Origin: Candidatus Peregrinibacteria bacterium CG10_big_fil_rev_8_21_14_0_10_49_16
GTDB lineage: Bacteria > Patescibacteriota > Gracilibacteria > Peribacterales > Peribacteraceae
NCBI GenBank assembly: GCA_002772605.1
Contig: PFDS01000044.1
Location: 705 to 16,808, forward strand
Length of the DNA stretch: 16,104 nucleotides
Direction: 5' to 3'
This document shows, piece by piece, positions 5,032 to 10,962 of the stretch. Both the position numbers and the translations under genes were made by a program. Numbering within the stretch: position 1 is the stretch's first letter; each line of letters starts with the position of its first letter. The notes under the pieces were generated by a model, which was given only the letters and a program-made list of their open reading frames with translations, was not told the DNA's origin and did not search any database.

Positions 5032-7855
5032 GATACTCTCCCGTGTAACTCCCCTTCACCTTCGCCACCTCTTCGGGTGTCCCTGTGGCAACGATCTTGC
5101 CGCCGCCGGTGCCGCCATCGGGCCCAAGGTCGACGAGGTAGTCGACAGATTTCAGCACATCAAGGTTGTGCTCGATTACGAGGACGGTATTCCCTTTATC
5201 CACGAGTCGCTGCAGGACAACGAGGAGACGCTTGATATCATCAAAGTGCAGTCCGGTTGTCGGTTCATCGAGAATGTAGAACGTCTTACCTGTGGCGCGC
5301 TTCAGGAGTTCCGTTGAGAGCTTCACGCGTTGCGCTTCTCCGCCGGAAAGCGTTGTTGCACTCTGGCCAAGATGGAGATAGCCGAGGCCGACATCTTCCA
5401 GTGTTTGCAGTTTTTTCTTAATGGCCGGGATTGAACCAAAGAATTGCAGTGCTTCAGTGACGGTCATATCGAGGGCGTCGGCAATAGTCTTTCCTTTATA
5501 GGTCACTTCCAGCGTCTCACGGTTGTAGCGTTTGCCGTGACAGAGTTCACAGGTGACAAACACATCAGGTAGGAAGTGCATTTCTATGCGCTTCATGCCG
5601 TCCCCTTCGCATTCCTCACAGCGGCCGCCTTTCAGGTTGAAACTGAATCTTCCGGGTTTGTAGCCGCGCAGTTTCGCCTCGGGTGTCACGGAGAAGAGAT
5701 CGCGAACGTCCGTAAACACTCCCGTATACGTTGCGGGATTACTGCGCGGTGTGCGACCAATGGGGGATTGATCGATCACGATGGCCTTATCCAAGTACTG
5801 CAGACCGTCGATGGTGCCCACGTCTTGCGGTTTCGTGTGCGCCTTGTTGAGCGTGCGCAGTAACTCCGGCGCCAGGATGCCGTGGATCAAGCTGGACTTC
5901 CCGGATCCGGAGACGCCGGATATCCCGATGAAGGTTCCCAGCGGGAGCGATACATGGACGTGTTGTAAGTTATGGTGATGAGCGTCTGTAATCTCGATTA
6001 CTTTTGCATTTCCTTTCCGGCGCTTCTTCGGTGTTTCGATTGCTTCTTTGGCGCTGAGGTACCTTGCAGTGACGGAATCTTTGCTCTGGAGAAATTCCTG
6101 CAGACTCCCTTGTGCGATCACATTTCCACCGTATTTTCCTGCCCCGGGTCCGATTTCCAAGATATGGTCTGCAGTGCGAATCGTATCTTCATCGTGCTCA
6201 ACAACAATCACGGTATTGCCAATATCACGAAGGTGGTGGAGGGTGTCAATCAGGCGGGCATTGTCTTTCTGGTGCAGGCCAATACTCGGTTCGTCCAGTA
6301 CATACAGTACTCCCTGAAGCGCGGAACCGATCTGCGTAGCAAGACGAATACGTTGCGCTTCTCCTCCGGATAACGTGTTTCCCGCACGGGAAAGCGTCAG
6401 GTAATTGAGACCGACATTCTGAAGAAACGTCAGTCGTGCGAGAATTTCGTGCAGTACTTTCTTCACAATGGTGTGTTCGTGAGGCGAAAGTTGGAGCGTT
6501 TCAAAGAATATCTTTGCTTCATCAATACTCATTTTCGTCGCCTCGACAATACTCTTTTCACCGATGGTGACCCCCAGAACATGCTTCTTCAGTCGGTTTC
6601 CTTGGCAACTGGGGCAGGGGAGTTCGAGCATGTATTCCTCAATCTGGGAACGCATGTAACTGCTCTCCGTGTCCGAATGTCGACGTTTCAAGTTTTCCAC
6701 AACACCTTCGAAGCGCATTTGATATATACTGTCTTGCTGTGCAATGTCTACGGAGAGCACTGCATTATGTCCATACAAAATGGCATGACGGTGTTCTTGC
6801 TGTAACTTTTTCCAGGGAGTGTTGGTACTGAATCCAATCTCTTTTGCCAGTGCTTCAAGCACCTGCATCATAAAGTTCATACGACTCGCAGACGTTGCCC
6901 ATGGGTGAATAGCACCTTCTGCTATGGACAAGTTGTCATTGGGAATAATGAGTGATTCGTCTACTTGCAGGATGTTTCCGAGTCCATGACATTCCTCGCA
7001 GGCGCCATGCGGGGAGTTGAAGGAGAATTGCCTCGGTTCTAATTGAGGAATATCAATGAATGGGTGATTCGGACAGACGAAGTTTTCGGAGAAGCGTTGC
7101 TCCTCGCCGCTGTCGATACCGAGGACGAAGAGCGTACCTTCTCCCTTATTGAGACAGAGCTCTACCGAGTCTGCAAGGCGAGTGCGTTCGGGCGTGCCTT
7201 TCTCTCCTTCTTGCAGTTGCATGTTCTTGATCACCATGCGATCGACCACGATATCAATGCTGTGCGCTTTTTTAGGATCTAATTGCACTTCTTCGTCAAC
7301 GGTGACGATGTCGCCATCGATGCGCATGCGAACGAATCCTTCTCGTTTGATGGCAGCGAGAATTTTCATGTGTTCACCTTTGCGGTCTGTCACGATGGGA
7401 GCGAGGAGCATGATTTTTTTGCCCTCTTCAAAGGAAGCAATGGTTTCGACAATCTGACTGGAAGACTGTCTCTCCAAGAGGTGATTGCATTCTATGCAGT
7501 GCACTTTTCCTATTTTTGCCCAGAGCAGTCGCATGTAATCATAAATTTCCGTCACTGTGCCCACGGTGGAACGGGGGTTGCGTGGTGCCGTCTTCTGATC
7601 GATGGAGATCGCCGGAGAGAGTCCTTCGATGCTCTCCACGTCGGGCTTTTCCATTTGCGCGATGAACTGTCGTGCGTACGCAGACAGGCTTTCCACATAC
7701 CGGCGCTGGCCTTCGGCGAAGATCGTATCGAAGGCAAGAGATGATTTTCCCGATCCCGACAGCCCTGTAATAACAGTGAGCTTATTGCGGGGAATGGTAA
7801 CGTCGATATTCTGTAAATTGTGCATTTTGGCACCTTTTACGATAATATTTTCCAT
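5012..7855 (-). CDS. uvrA: Excinuclease ABC subunit A
   Basis: DNA-damage sensor of nucleotide-excision repair: an ATPase dimer that recognises bulky lesions and loads UvrB. The 947 residues match the full family length. First ATPase: Walker A GLSGSGKSS (31-39), signature LSGGEAQRIRLA, Walker B YVLDEPSIGLH. Second ATPase: GVSGSGKSS, LSGGEAQRVKLS, ILDEPTTGLHFDD. The large zinc finger in the second half has two C-x-x-C pairs (CEEC and CELC, 19 residues apart). The first zinc module is unusual: it reads C261-P-N-H264 and C286-E-E-C289, so the second Cys of the normal four is His, giving a CHCC site. The start MENIIVKGA is typical. No Shine-Dalgarno sequence is present; a -10-like TATTGT lies 6 nt before ATG. 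No classical LexA box is recognised, though a palindrome overlaps the promoter. uvrB and uvrC are not in the window. The metallophosphoesterase follows in the same direction. Confidence 0.98.
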   Translation of the reverse strand: MENIIVKGAKMHNLQNIDVTIPRNKLTVITGLSGSGKSSLAFDTIFAEGQRRYVESLSAYARQFIAQMEKPDVESIEGLSPAISIDQKTAPRNPRSTVGTVTEIYDYMRLLWAKIGKVHCIECNHLLERQSSSQIVETIASFEEGKKIMLLAPIVTDRKGEHMKILAAIKREGFVRMRIDGDIVTVDEEVQLDPKKAHSIDIVVDRMVIKNMQLQEGEKGTPERTRLADSVELCLNKGEGTLFVLGIDSGEEQRFSENFVCPNHPFIDIPQLEPRQFSFNSPHGACEECHGLGNILQVDESLIIPNDNLSIAEGAIHPWATSASRMNFMMQVLEALAKEIGFSTNTPWKKLQQEHRHAILYGHNAVLSVDIAQQDSIYQMRFEGVVENLKRRHSDTESSYMRSQIEEYMLELPCPSCQGNRLKKHVLGVTIGEKSIVEATKMSIDEAKIFFETLQLSPHEHTIVKKVLHEILARLTFLQNVGLNYLTLSRAGNTLSGGEAQRIRLATQIGSALQGVLYVLDEPSIGLHQKDNARLIDTLHHLRDIGNTVIVVEHDEDTIRTADHILEIGPGAGKYGGNVIAQGSLQEFLQSKDSVTARYLSAKEAIETPKKRRKGNAKVIEITDAHHHNLQHVHVSLPLGTFIGISGVSGSGKSSLIHGILAPELLRTLNKAHTKPQDVGTIDGLQYLDKAIVIDQSPIGRTPRSNPATYTGVFTDVRDLFSVTPEAKLRGYKPGRFSFNLKGGRCEECEGDGMKRIEMHFLPDVFVTCELCHGKRYNRETLEVTYKGKTIADALDMTVTEALQFFGSIPAIKKKLQTLEDVGLGYLHLGQSATTLSGGEAQRVKLSTELLKRATGKTFYILDEPTTGLHFDDIKRLLVVLQRLVDKGNTVLVIEHNLDVLKSVDYLVDLGPDGGTGGGKIVATGTPEEVAKVKGSYTGEYLAKMLK

Positions 7856-7857
7856 AC

Positions 7858-7876
7858 GTATACAATATGCATATAC
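7858..7876. promoter_or_regulatory. Palindromic region over the predicted uvrA -10 box
   Basis: GTATA (7858-7862) and TATAC (7872-7876) are inverted around ATATGCATAT (7865-7874), itself a perfect 10-bp palindrome. On the minus strand the -10-like TATTGT (7862-7867) ends 6 nt before the uvrA ATG, predicting transcription from the A of the start codon. No convincing -35 box is present. It may be an operator, but A/T-rich palindromes also arise by chance. Confidence 0.35.
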
Positions 7877-7952
7877 AAAAACGCGCCGCAGATGCGCCGC
7901 GAGAGGCTCGAGCGTACCAAGAAAATTCCCTTTTGTCCAGGGTTAATCAACT

Positions 7953-7980
7953 TTGCTGTCATGAGGTGGCATAGTACAAT
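7953..7980 (+). promoter_or_regulatory. Predicted promoter of the SLH-protein gene
   Basis: TTGCTG (7953-7958) and TACAAT (7975-7980) are 16 bp apart. The -10 box ends 10 nt before the ATG at 7991, so the predicted leader is about 4 nt and has no Shine-Dalgarno sequence. Confidence 0.5.
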
Positions 7981-7990
7981 TCTAGCCGCT

Positions 7991-9409
7991 ATGAAGGTGA
8001 TATGCTCTCGGCGAATCCTTTCTTTTTACGCAGTCACCATGGGGTGTCTTGTTGCAGGTACAAGTCTTGCGGCGATCTTTCCGGATGTGCCGTCGGAATT
8101 CATCTACCAAAAAGAAATCGAATACCTCGTCGGAGAACAAGTGATCAATGGCAATCCTGACGGGCGATTCTATCCCGATCGACAGGTCAATCGCGCTGAA
8201 ATGCTGAAGTTGCTGTATCGTGCTGCGGGGCGTATGCCCGAAGGGAATCGTCGGCTCTGTTTTACAGATGTGCAGCCGGGGAGTTGGTATGAATCCTACG
8301 TTTGTGACGCAGCCTTCAACCATATTGTCGAAGGGTACAACGATGGGTTCTTTCGTCCGGAACGTCCCGTGACGCGAGTGGAGGCACTGAAGATGATTGC
8401 AGAAGTATTCCATTTGACTGTGGAAAATCTTACACAGGAAACGCGCGACATTGTGAAGTTTGTCGATGTTTCTCTGTCGGCGTGGTACACGAAGTACCTC
8501 TACCTTGCGTTCTCCCGTGGCATTCTTCCGATTGCCGGACAAGGCAGTCCCCGGTTTTATCCCGATGCTCCGCTTCTGCGCGGCGAAGCTGCTGCCTACA
8601 TTTATAATGTTCTGCGTCAGCAGGGTCGTTTACCTCTTGATACAACAACTACTGACGTAGTAGATGAGGATGAAGGTCTGCAGGGAAGCAGCGTATCGTC
8701 CAGTTCTTCGGAAGTGCAGGAGAGTACGGCGCGTGTACGCGAGAGAAAGGAAGGAGGGGGGGATGAGTCATTTCCTGCTTCGCCGAAGACTCAGGATATC
8801 AACGTCCCGTTTGACGGAGGCGGAACATTTGACGGGAAGAAGCCCGCAATTTTCAAAATGGTTCTCACACGTGACAGTATGATTACGGTTCTTGCAACAG
8901 CGAAGACCGGCGATGTGAGTTGTCGTTTGTACCGACTGGAGGATGGAGGGTTTTCGAATGAGTATTATTTGGGTGTAGAGAGTGAGGGCGGTTGTCATGT
9001 GCGTGCAGCGCTTGCACAGGGGGATTATCAACTGGAGGTGCGTCCGACATCCGCGGATGCGCGGTACACACTCGCTCTGCAGGAGACGGTAGGGGATGGA
9101 AATGATGGATTTATGGAGGCGCGTGGTTTAGTGCGTCGCATTCCGCGTACGGCAGTTCTGGAAGGTGAGGATCTGATGGATTGGTATCGTTTTGTCGTAA
9201 AAGAAGACACGGATATGTTCGTGCGGTTTACGACGGATGGAGGTGAAAGTAAGTGTATGATTTACCCGATGGGGGATGTGGATCTTTACGGATTCAATGG
9301 CCCAGAGTGTAATATTCTCTACAAGTACACCCCTGGAACATATTATATTGGAGTGCTCAGGACGAAATGGGATGGCAATAAAGAAAGTTACACAATCCAG
9401 TTGGAGTAG
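7991..9409 (+). CDS. Secreted S-layer-homology (SLH) domain protein with tandem C-terminal beta domains
   Basis: A 472-residue exported surface protein. The ATG at 7991 is chosen over upstream in-frame starts because it opens a signal peptide: basic MKVICSRR, a hydrophobic core to about residue 26, and a likely cleavage after SLAA (28). Three SLH repeats follow, each beginning with F-x-D-V and carrying the YPD/RPE...R-x-E motif: IFPDV (29-80), CFTDV (90-140) and KFVDV (147-200). SLH triplets usually hold proteins on cell-wall polysaccharide. A Ser/Glu/Arg-rich linker (about 205-258) leads to two beta-rich modules, about 261-345 and 350-472, ending GDYQLEV...YTLALQ and GTYYIGV...SYTIQLE; this pattern resembles the pre-peptidase C-terminal (PPC) type of ligand-binding beta-sandwich. 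No catalytic domain is evident, so a structural or adhesive role is inferred. Four C-terminal-module cysteines could form disulfides outside the cell. It is divergent from uvrA; the ribBA promoter lies over its 3' end. Confidence 0.88.
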   Translation: MKVICSRRILSFYAVTMGCLVAGTSLAAIFPDVPSEFIYQKEIEYLVGEQVINGNPDGRFYPDRQVNRAEMLKLLYRAAGRMPEGNRRLCFTDVQPGSWYESYVCDAAFNHIVEGYNDGFFRPERPVTRVEALKMIAEVFHLTVENLTQETRDIVKFVDVSLSAWYTKYLYLAFSRGILPIAGQGSPRFYPDAPLLRGEAAAYIYNVLRQQGRLPLDTTTTDVVDEDEGLQGSSVSSSSSEVQESTARVRERKEGGGDESFPASPKTQDINVPFDGGGTFDGKKPAIFKMVLTRDSMITVLATAKTGDVSCRLYRLEDGGFSNEYYLGVESEGGCHVRAALAQGDYQLEVRPTSADARYTLALQETVGDGNDGFMEARGLVRRIPRTAVLEGEDLMDWYRFVVKEDTDMFVRFTTDGGESKCMIYPMGDVDLYGFNGPECNILYKYTPGTYYIGVLRTKWDGNKESYTIQLE

Positions 9410-9429
9410 TCCGCACCCCGGATTATACT
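9401..9429 (+). promoter_or_regulatory. Predicted promoter of ribBA, embedded in the end of the SLH gene
   Basis: TTGGAG (9401-9406, the last two sense codons of the SLH gene) and TATACT (9424-9429) are 17 bp apart. The -10 box ends 8 nt before the ribBA ATG, predicting a leader of about 2 nt. With so short a leader there is no room for an FMN riboswitch. Confidence 0.6.
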
Positions 9430-9437
9430 TCCCTTCC

Positions 9438-10643
9438 ATGTTCGTTTCCATCCCCCAAGCTCTTGAGACATTCCGCTCCGGCGGCATGCTCATTATCGTT
9501 GATGACGAGACGCGTGAAAATGAAGGTGATCTCGTGATTGCAGCAGAACATGTGACAACAGAAACGATGGCATTTCTGATTCGCTACACGGGTGGTGTGG
9601 TGTGTTTGTCGCTCAGTAACAGAGTTGCAGATCAGTTGGAATTGCCGCCAATGGTAGAGCGTAACACGTCCAAGATGGGTACGCCGTTTACCGTAAGCAT
9701 CGAAGCGGCAGACACTGTTTCTACGGGAATTTCTGCGCAAGATCGCGCGCATACGGTACGTACTGCAATAAGTACGGTTGCGAAGCCGGAAGATCTGACG
9801 CGGCCGGGACATGTATTTCCTCTGCGTGCGCAGGATGGCGGCGTACTCGTGCGCTCGGGACACACGGAAGCAAGTGTGGATCTGTGTCGTCTTGCAGGAC
9901 TGCGTGAGGGAGCGGTGATCAGTGAACTGATGCACGACGACGGATCGATGATGCGCAGAGAAGCATTGCGTGAATTTGCACGCACACACGGTATTCCCAT
10001 TGTGGCGATTGCAGACATCATCGCGTGGCGAAGGCGACATGAAACGTTCGTGCGGAAAGAGGCGGAGAGTATGTTGGAGACTGCGTTTGGAGAGTGGCAC
10101 ATGATGGTGTTTGCAGATACGTTACATGCAAGAGAACACGTTGCTCTGATGTACGGAACAGTTGAACCGCTGCAACCAACGCTCGTACGTGTTCATTCAG
10201 AATGTCTCACCGGTGACGTGTTCCATTCGTTGCATTGTGATTGCGGTGCACAGTTGCATTCTGCGATGCAGCAGATTCAGCATGCAGGTCATGGCGTTGT
10301 GCTCTACCTTCGACAAGAGGGACGGGGTATCGGTCTTGCAAACAAAGTGCGTGCCTATGCATTGCAACAAGAGGAAGGTTTGGACACCGTCGAAGCCAAT
10401 GAGCGGTTGGGGCTTCCTGTCGATCTGCGCGAGTACGGCATTGGTGCGCAGATTTTGAAAGAAGTCGGTGTCGGAAAAATGCGGCTTCTCACGAACAATC
10501 CCAAAAAAGTGATCGGACTGGAAGGATATGGATTGGAAATTTTGGAACAGGTTCCGCTTGAAGTGGAACTGCGTTCAGAGAAACAACAGAAATATTTGCG
10601 TGTGAAAAAGGAGAAGATGGGACATATGCTTCGACATGTGTAA
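9438..10643 (+). CDS. ribBA: Bifunctional 3,4-dihydroxy-2-butanone 4-phosphate synthase / GTP cyclohydrolase II
   Basis: Catalyses both entry reactions of riboflavin synthesis: the N-terminal half makes 3,4-dihydroxy-2-butanone 4-phosphate from ribulose 5-phosphate, the C-terminal half opens GTP to the diaminopyrimidine intermediate. The 401 residues match the fused family. The ATG at 9438 is used because MFVSIPQALETFRSGGMLIIV is the normal N-terminus; the frame is open further upstream but overlaps the SLH gene. N-terminal motifs: DDETRENEGDL, TGISAQDRAHT, RPGHVFPL and RSGHTEASVDL. C-terminal motifs: VRVHSECLTGDVFHSLHCDCG with three zinc-binding Cys, YLRQEGRGIGL (catalytic Arg region), DTVEAN and LLTNNPKK. 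Relatives usually have Arg where HCDCG has its His. No other riboflavin gene is near, so the rest of the pathway must be elsewhere or incomplete. There is no Shine-Dalgarno sequence; expression appears to start from its own promoter with almost no leader. Confidence 0.97.
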   Translation: MFVSIPQALETFRSGGMLIIVDDETRENEGDLVIAAEHVTTETMAFLIRYTGGVVCLSLSNRVADQLELPPMVERNTSKMGTPFTVSIEAADTVSTGISAQDRAHTVRTAISTVAKPEDLTRPGHVFPLRAQDGGVLVRSGHTEASVDLCRLAGLREGAVISELMHDDGSMMRREALREFARTHGIPIVAIADIIAWRRRHETFVRKEAESMLETAFGEWHMMVFADTLHAREHVALMYGTVEPLQPTLVRVHSECLTGDVFHSLHCDCGAQLHSAMQQIQHAGHGVVLYLRQEGRGIGLANKVRAYALQQEEGLDTVEANERLGLPVDLREYGIGAQILKEVGVGKMRLLTNNPKKVIGLEGYGLEILEQVPLEVELRSEKQQKYLRVKKEKMGHMLRHV

Positions 10644-10651
10644 AAATGAAT

Positions 10652-10665
10652 ACAAAATATTTTGT
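10652..10665. repeat. Perfect 14-bp AT palindrome after ribBA
   Basis: ACAAAATATTTTGT, 8 bases after the ribBA stop, reads the same on both strands. Without a loop it is a poor terminator hairpin, although a T-rich stretch follows. It could be a protein-binding site for the small basic protein gene 83 bp further on; no function is shown. Confidence 0.35.
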
Positions 10666-10748
10666 TATTTACGCTGCACGAAACTTCTTCACTTCTCTTG
10701 CAGATTTTCTACAATGTAAACCTGTATTTATATCTTTCCCCCGTTCAT

Positions 10749-10868
10749 ATGGCTAAAAGAAGAAAAAAGGCAGCTAAGAAAGTTGCAAAAAAGAGGAAGA
10801 CAGTACGTAAGTCAGTGAAGAAAGCAGGCGCGAAGAAAAGGAAGTCTTCGCGCAAAAAGAGGAAATAG
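10749..10868 (+). CDS. Small Lys/Arg-rich basic protein (39 residues), histone-tail-like
   Basis: A 39-residue protein made almost only of Lys, Arg, Ala, Ser and Val, starting MAKRRKKAAKKVAKK and ending SSRKKRK. Composition and the K-K-A-A-K-K pattern resemble the C-terminal tail of histone H1 and short bacterial basic nucleoid proteins, so binding to DNA or RNA is the simplest guess; it could also be a ribosome-associated peptide. There are no aromatic or acidic residues and no Cys, so no folded domain is expected. The ATG at 10749 is chosen because the upstream extension is hydrophobic and unlike the rest. A terminator follows 27 bp after the stop, which supports a real transcribed unit. 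The leader is pyrimidine-rich (ATCTTTCCCCC) with no Shine-Dalgarno sequence, and no clear promoter is found. Confidence 0.75.
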   Translation: MAKRRKKAAKKVAKKRKTVRKSVKKAGAKKRKSSRKKRK

Positions 10869-10895
10869 TAGTCTGTAGGAAATACCGGTAAAAAG

Positions 10896-10919
10896 ACGGC
10901 ACATTGGTGCCGTTTTTTT
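10896..10919. terminator. Rho-independent terminator, probably bidirectional
   Basis: ACGGCAC and GTGCCGT form a perfect 7-bp stem over the loop ATTG, followed on the plus strand by seven T (10913-10919). On the minus strand the same stem is followed by CTTTTT, so it can also stop transcripts coming from clpB. It separates the small basic gene from clpB. Confidence 0.85.
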
Positions 10920-10939
10920 AATGAGTTTCTGAATGAAGT

Positions 10940-10962
10940 GAGACGTCCCACCGGGACGTCTC
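10940..10962. repeat. Perfect 10-bp-stem hairpin directly at the clpB stop codon
   Basis: GAGACGTCCC and GGGACGTCTC pair perfectly over a 3-nt loop, beginning at the first base after the clpB stop. No T-run follows on the minus strand, so it is not a classical terminator alone; it may protect the mRNA 3' end after termination at the hairpin 20 bp further on. Confidence 0.6.

Noticed and set aside
7283..7744. 153-codon plus-strand frame opposite uvrA, and similar frames at 5972-6373 and 6449-6805
   Set aside because: All are antisense to conserved UvrA domains and show no recognisable protein features.
7820..7990. Upstream extension of the SLH gene
   Set aside because: It would overlap the uvrA start and bury the signal peptide, which begins at the ATG at 7991.
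9276..9437. Upstream extension of ribBA into the SLH gene
   Set aside because: The RibBA family N-terminus begins at 9438, where a promoter is also correctly placed.
9410..9437. FMN riboswitch before ribBA
   Set aside because: The space is only 28 bp and the promoter fills it.
10652..10670. ribBA terminator at the AT palindrome
   Set aside because: The palindrome has no loop and no G/C pairs strong enough to act as a normal terminator stem.
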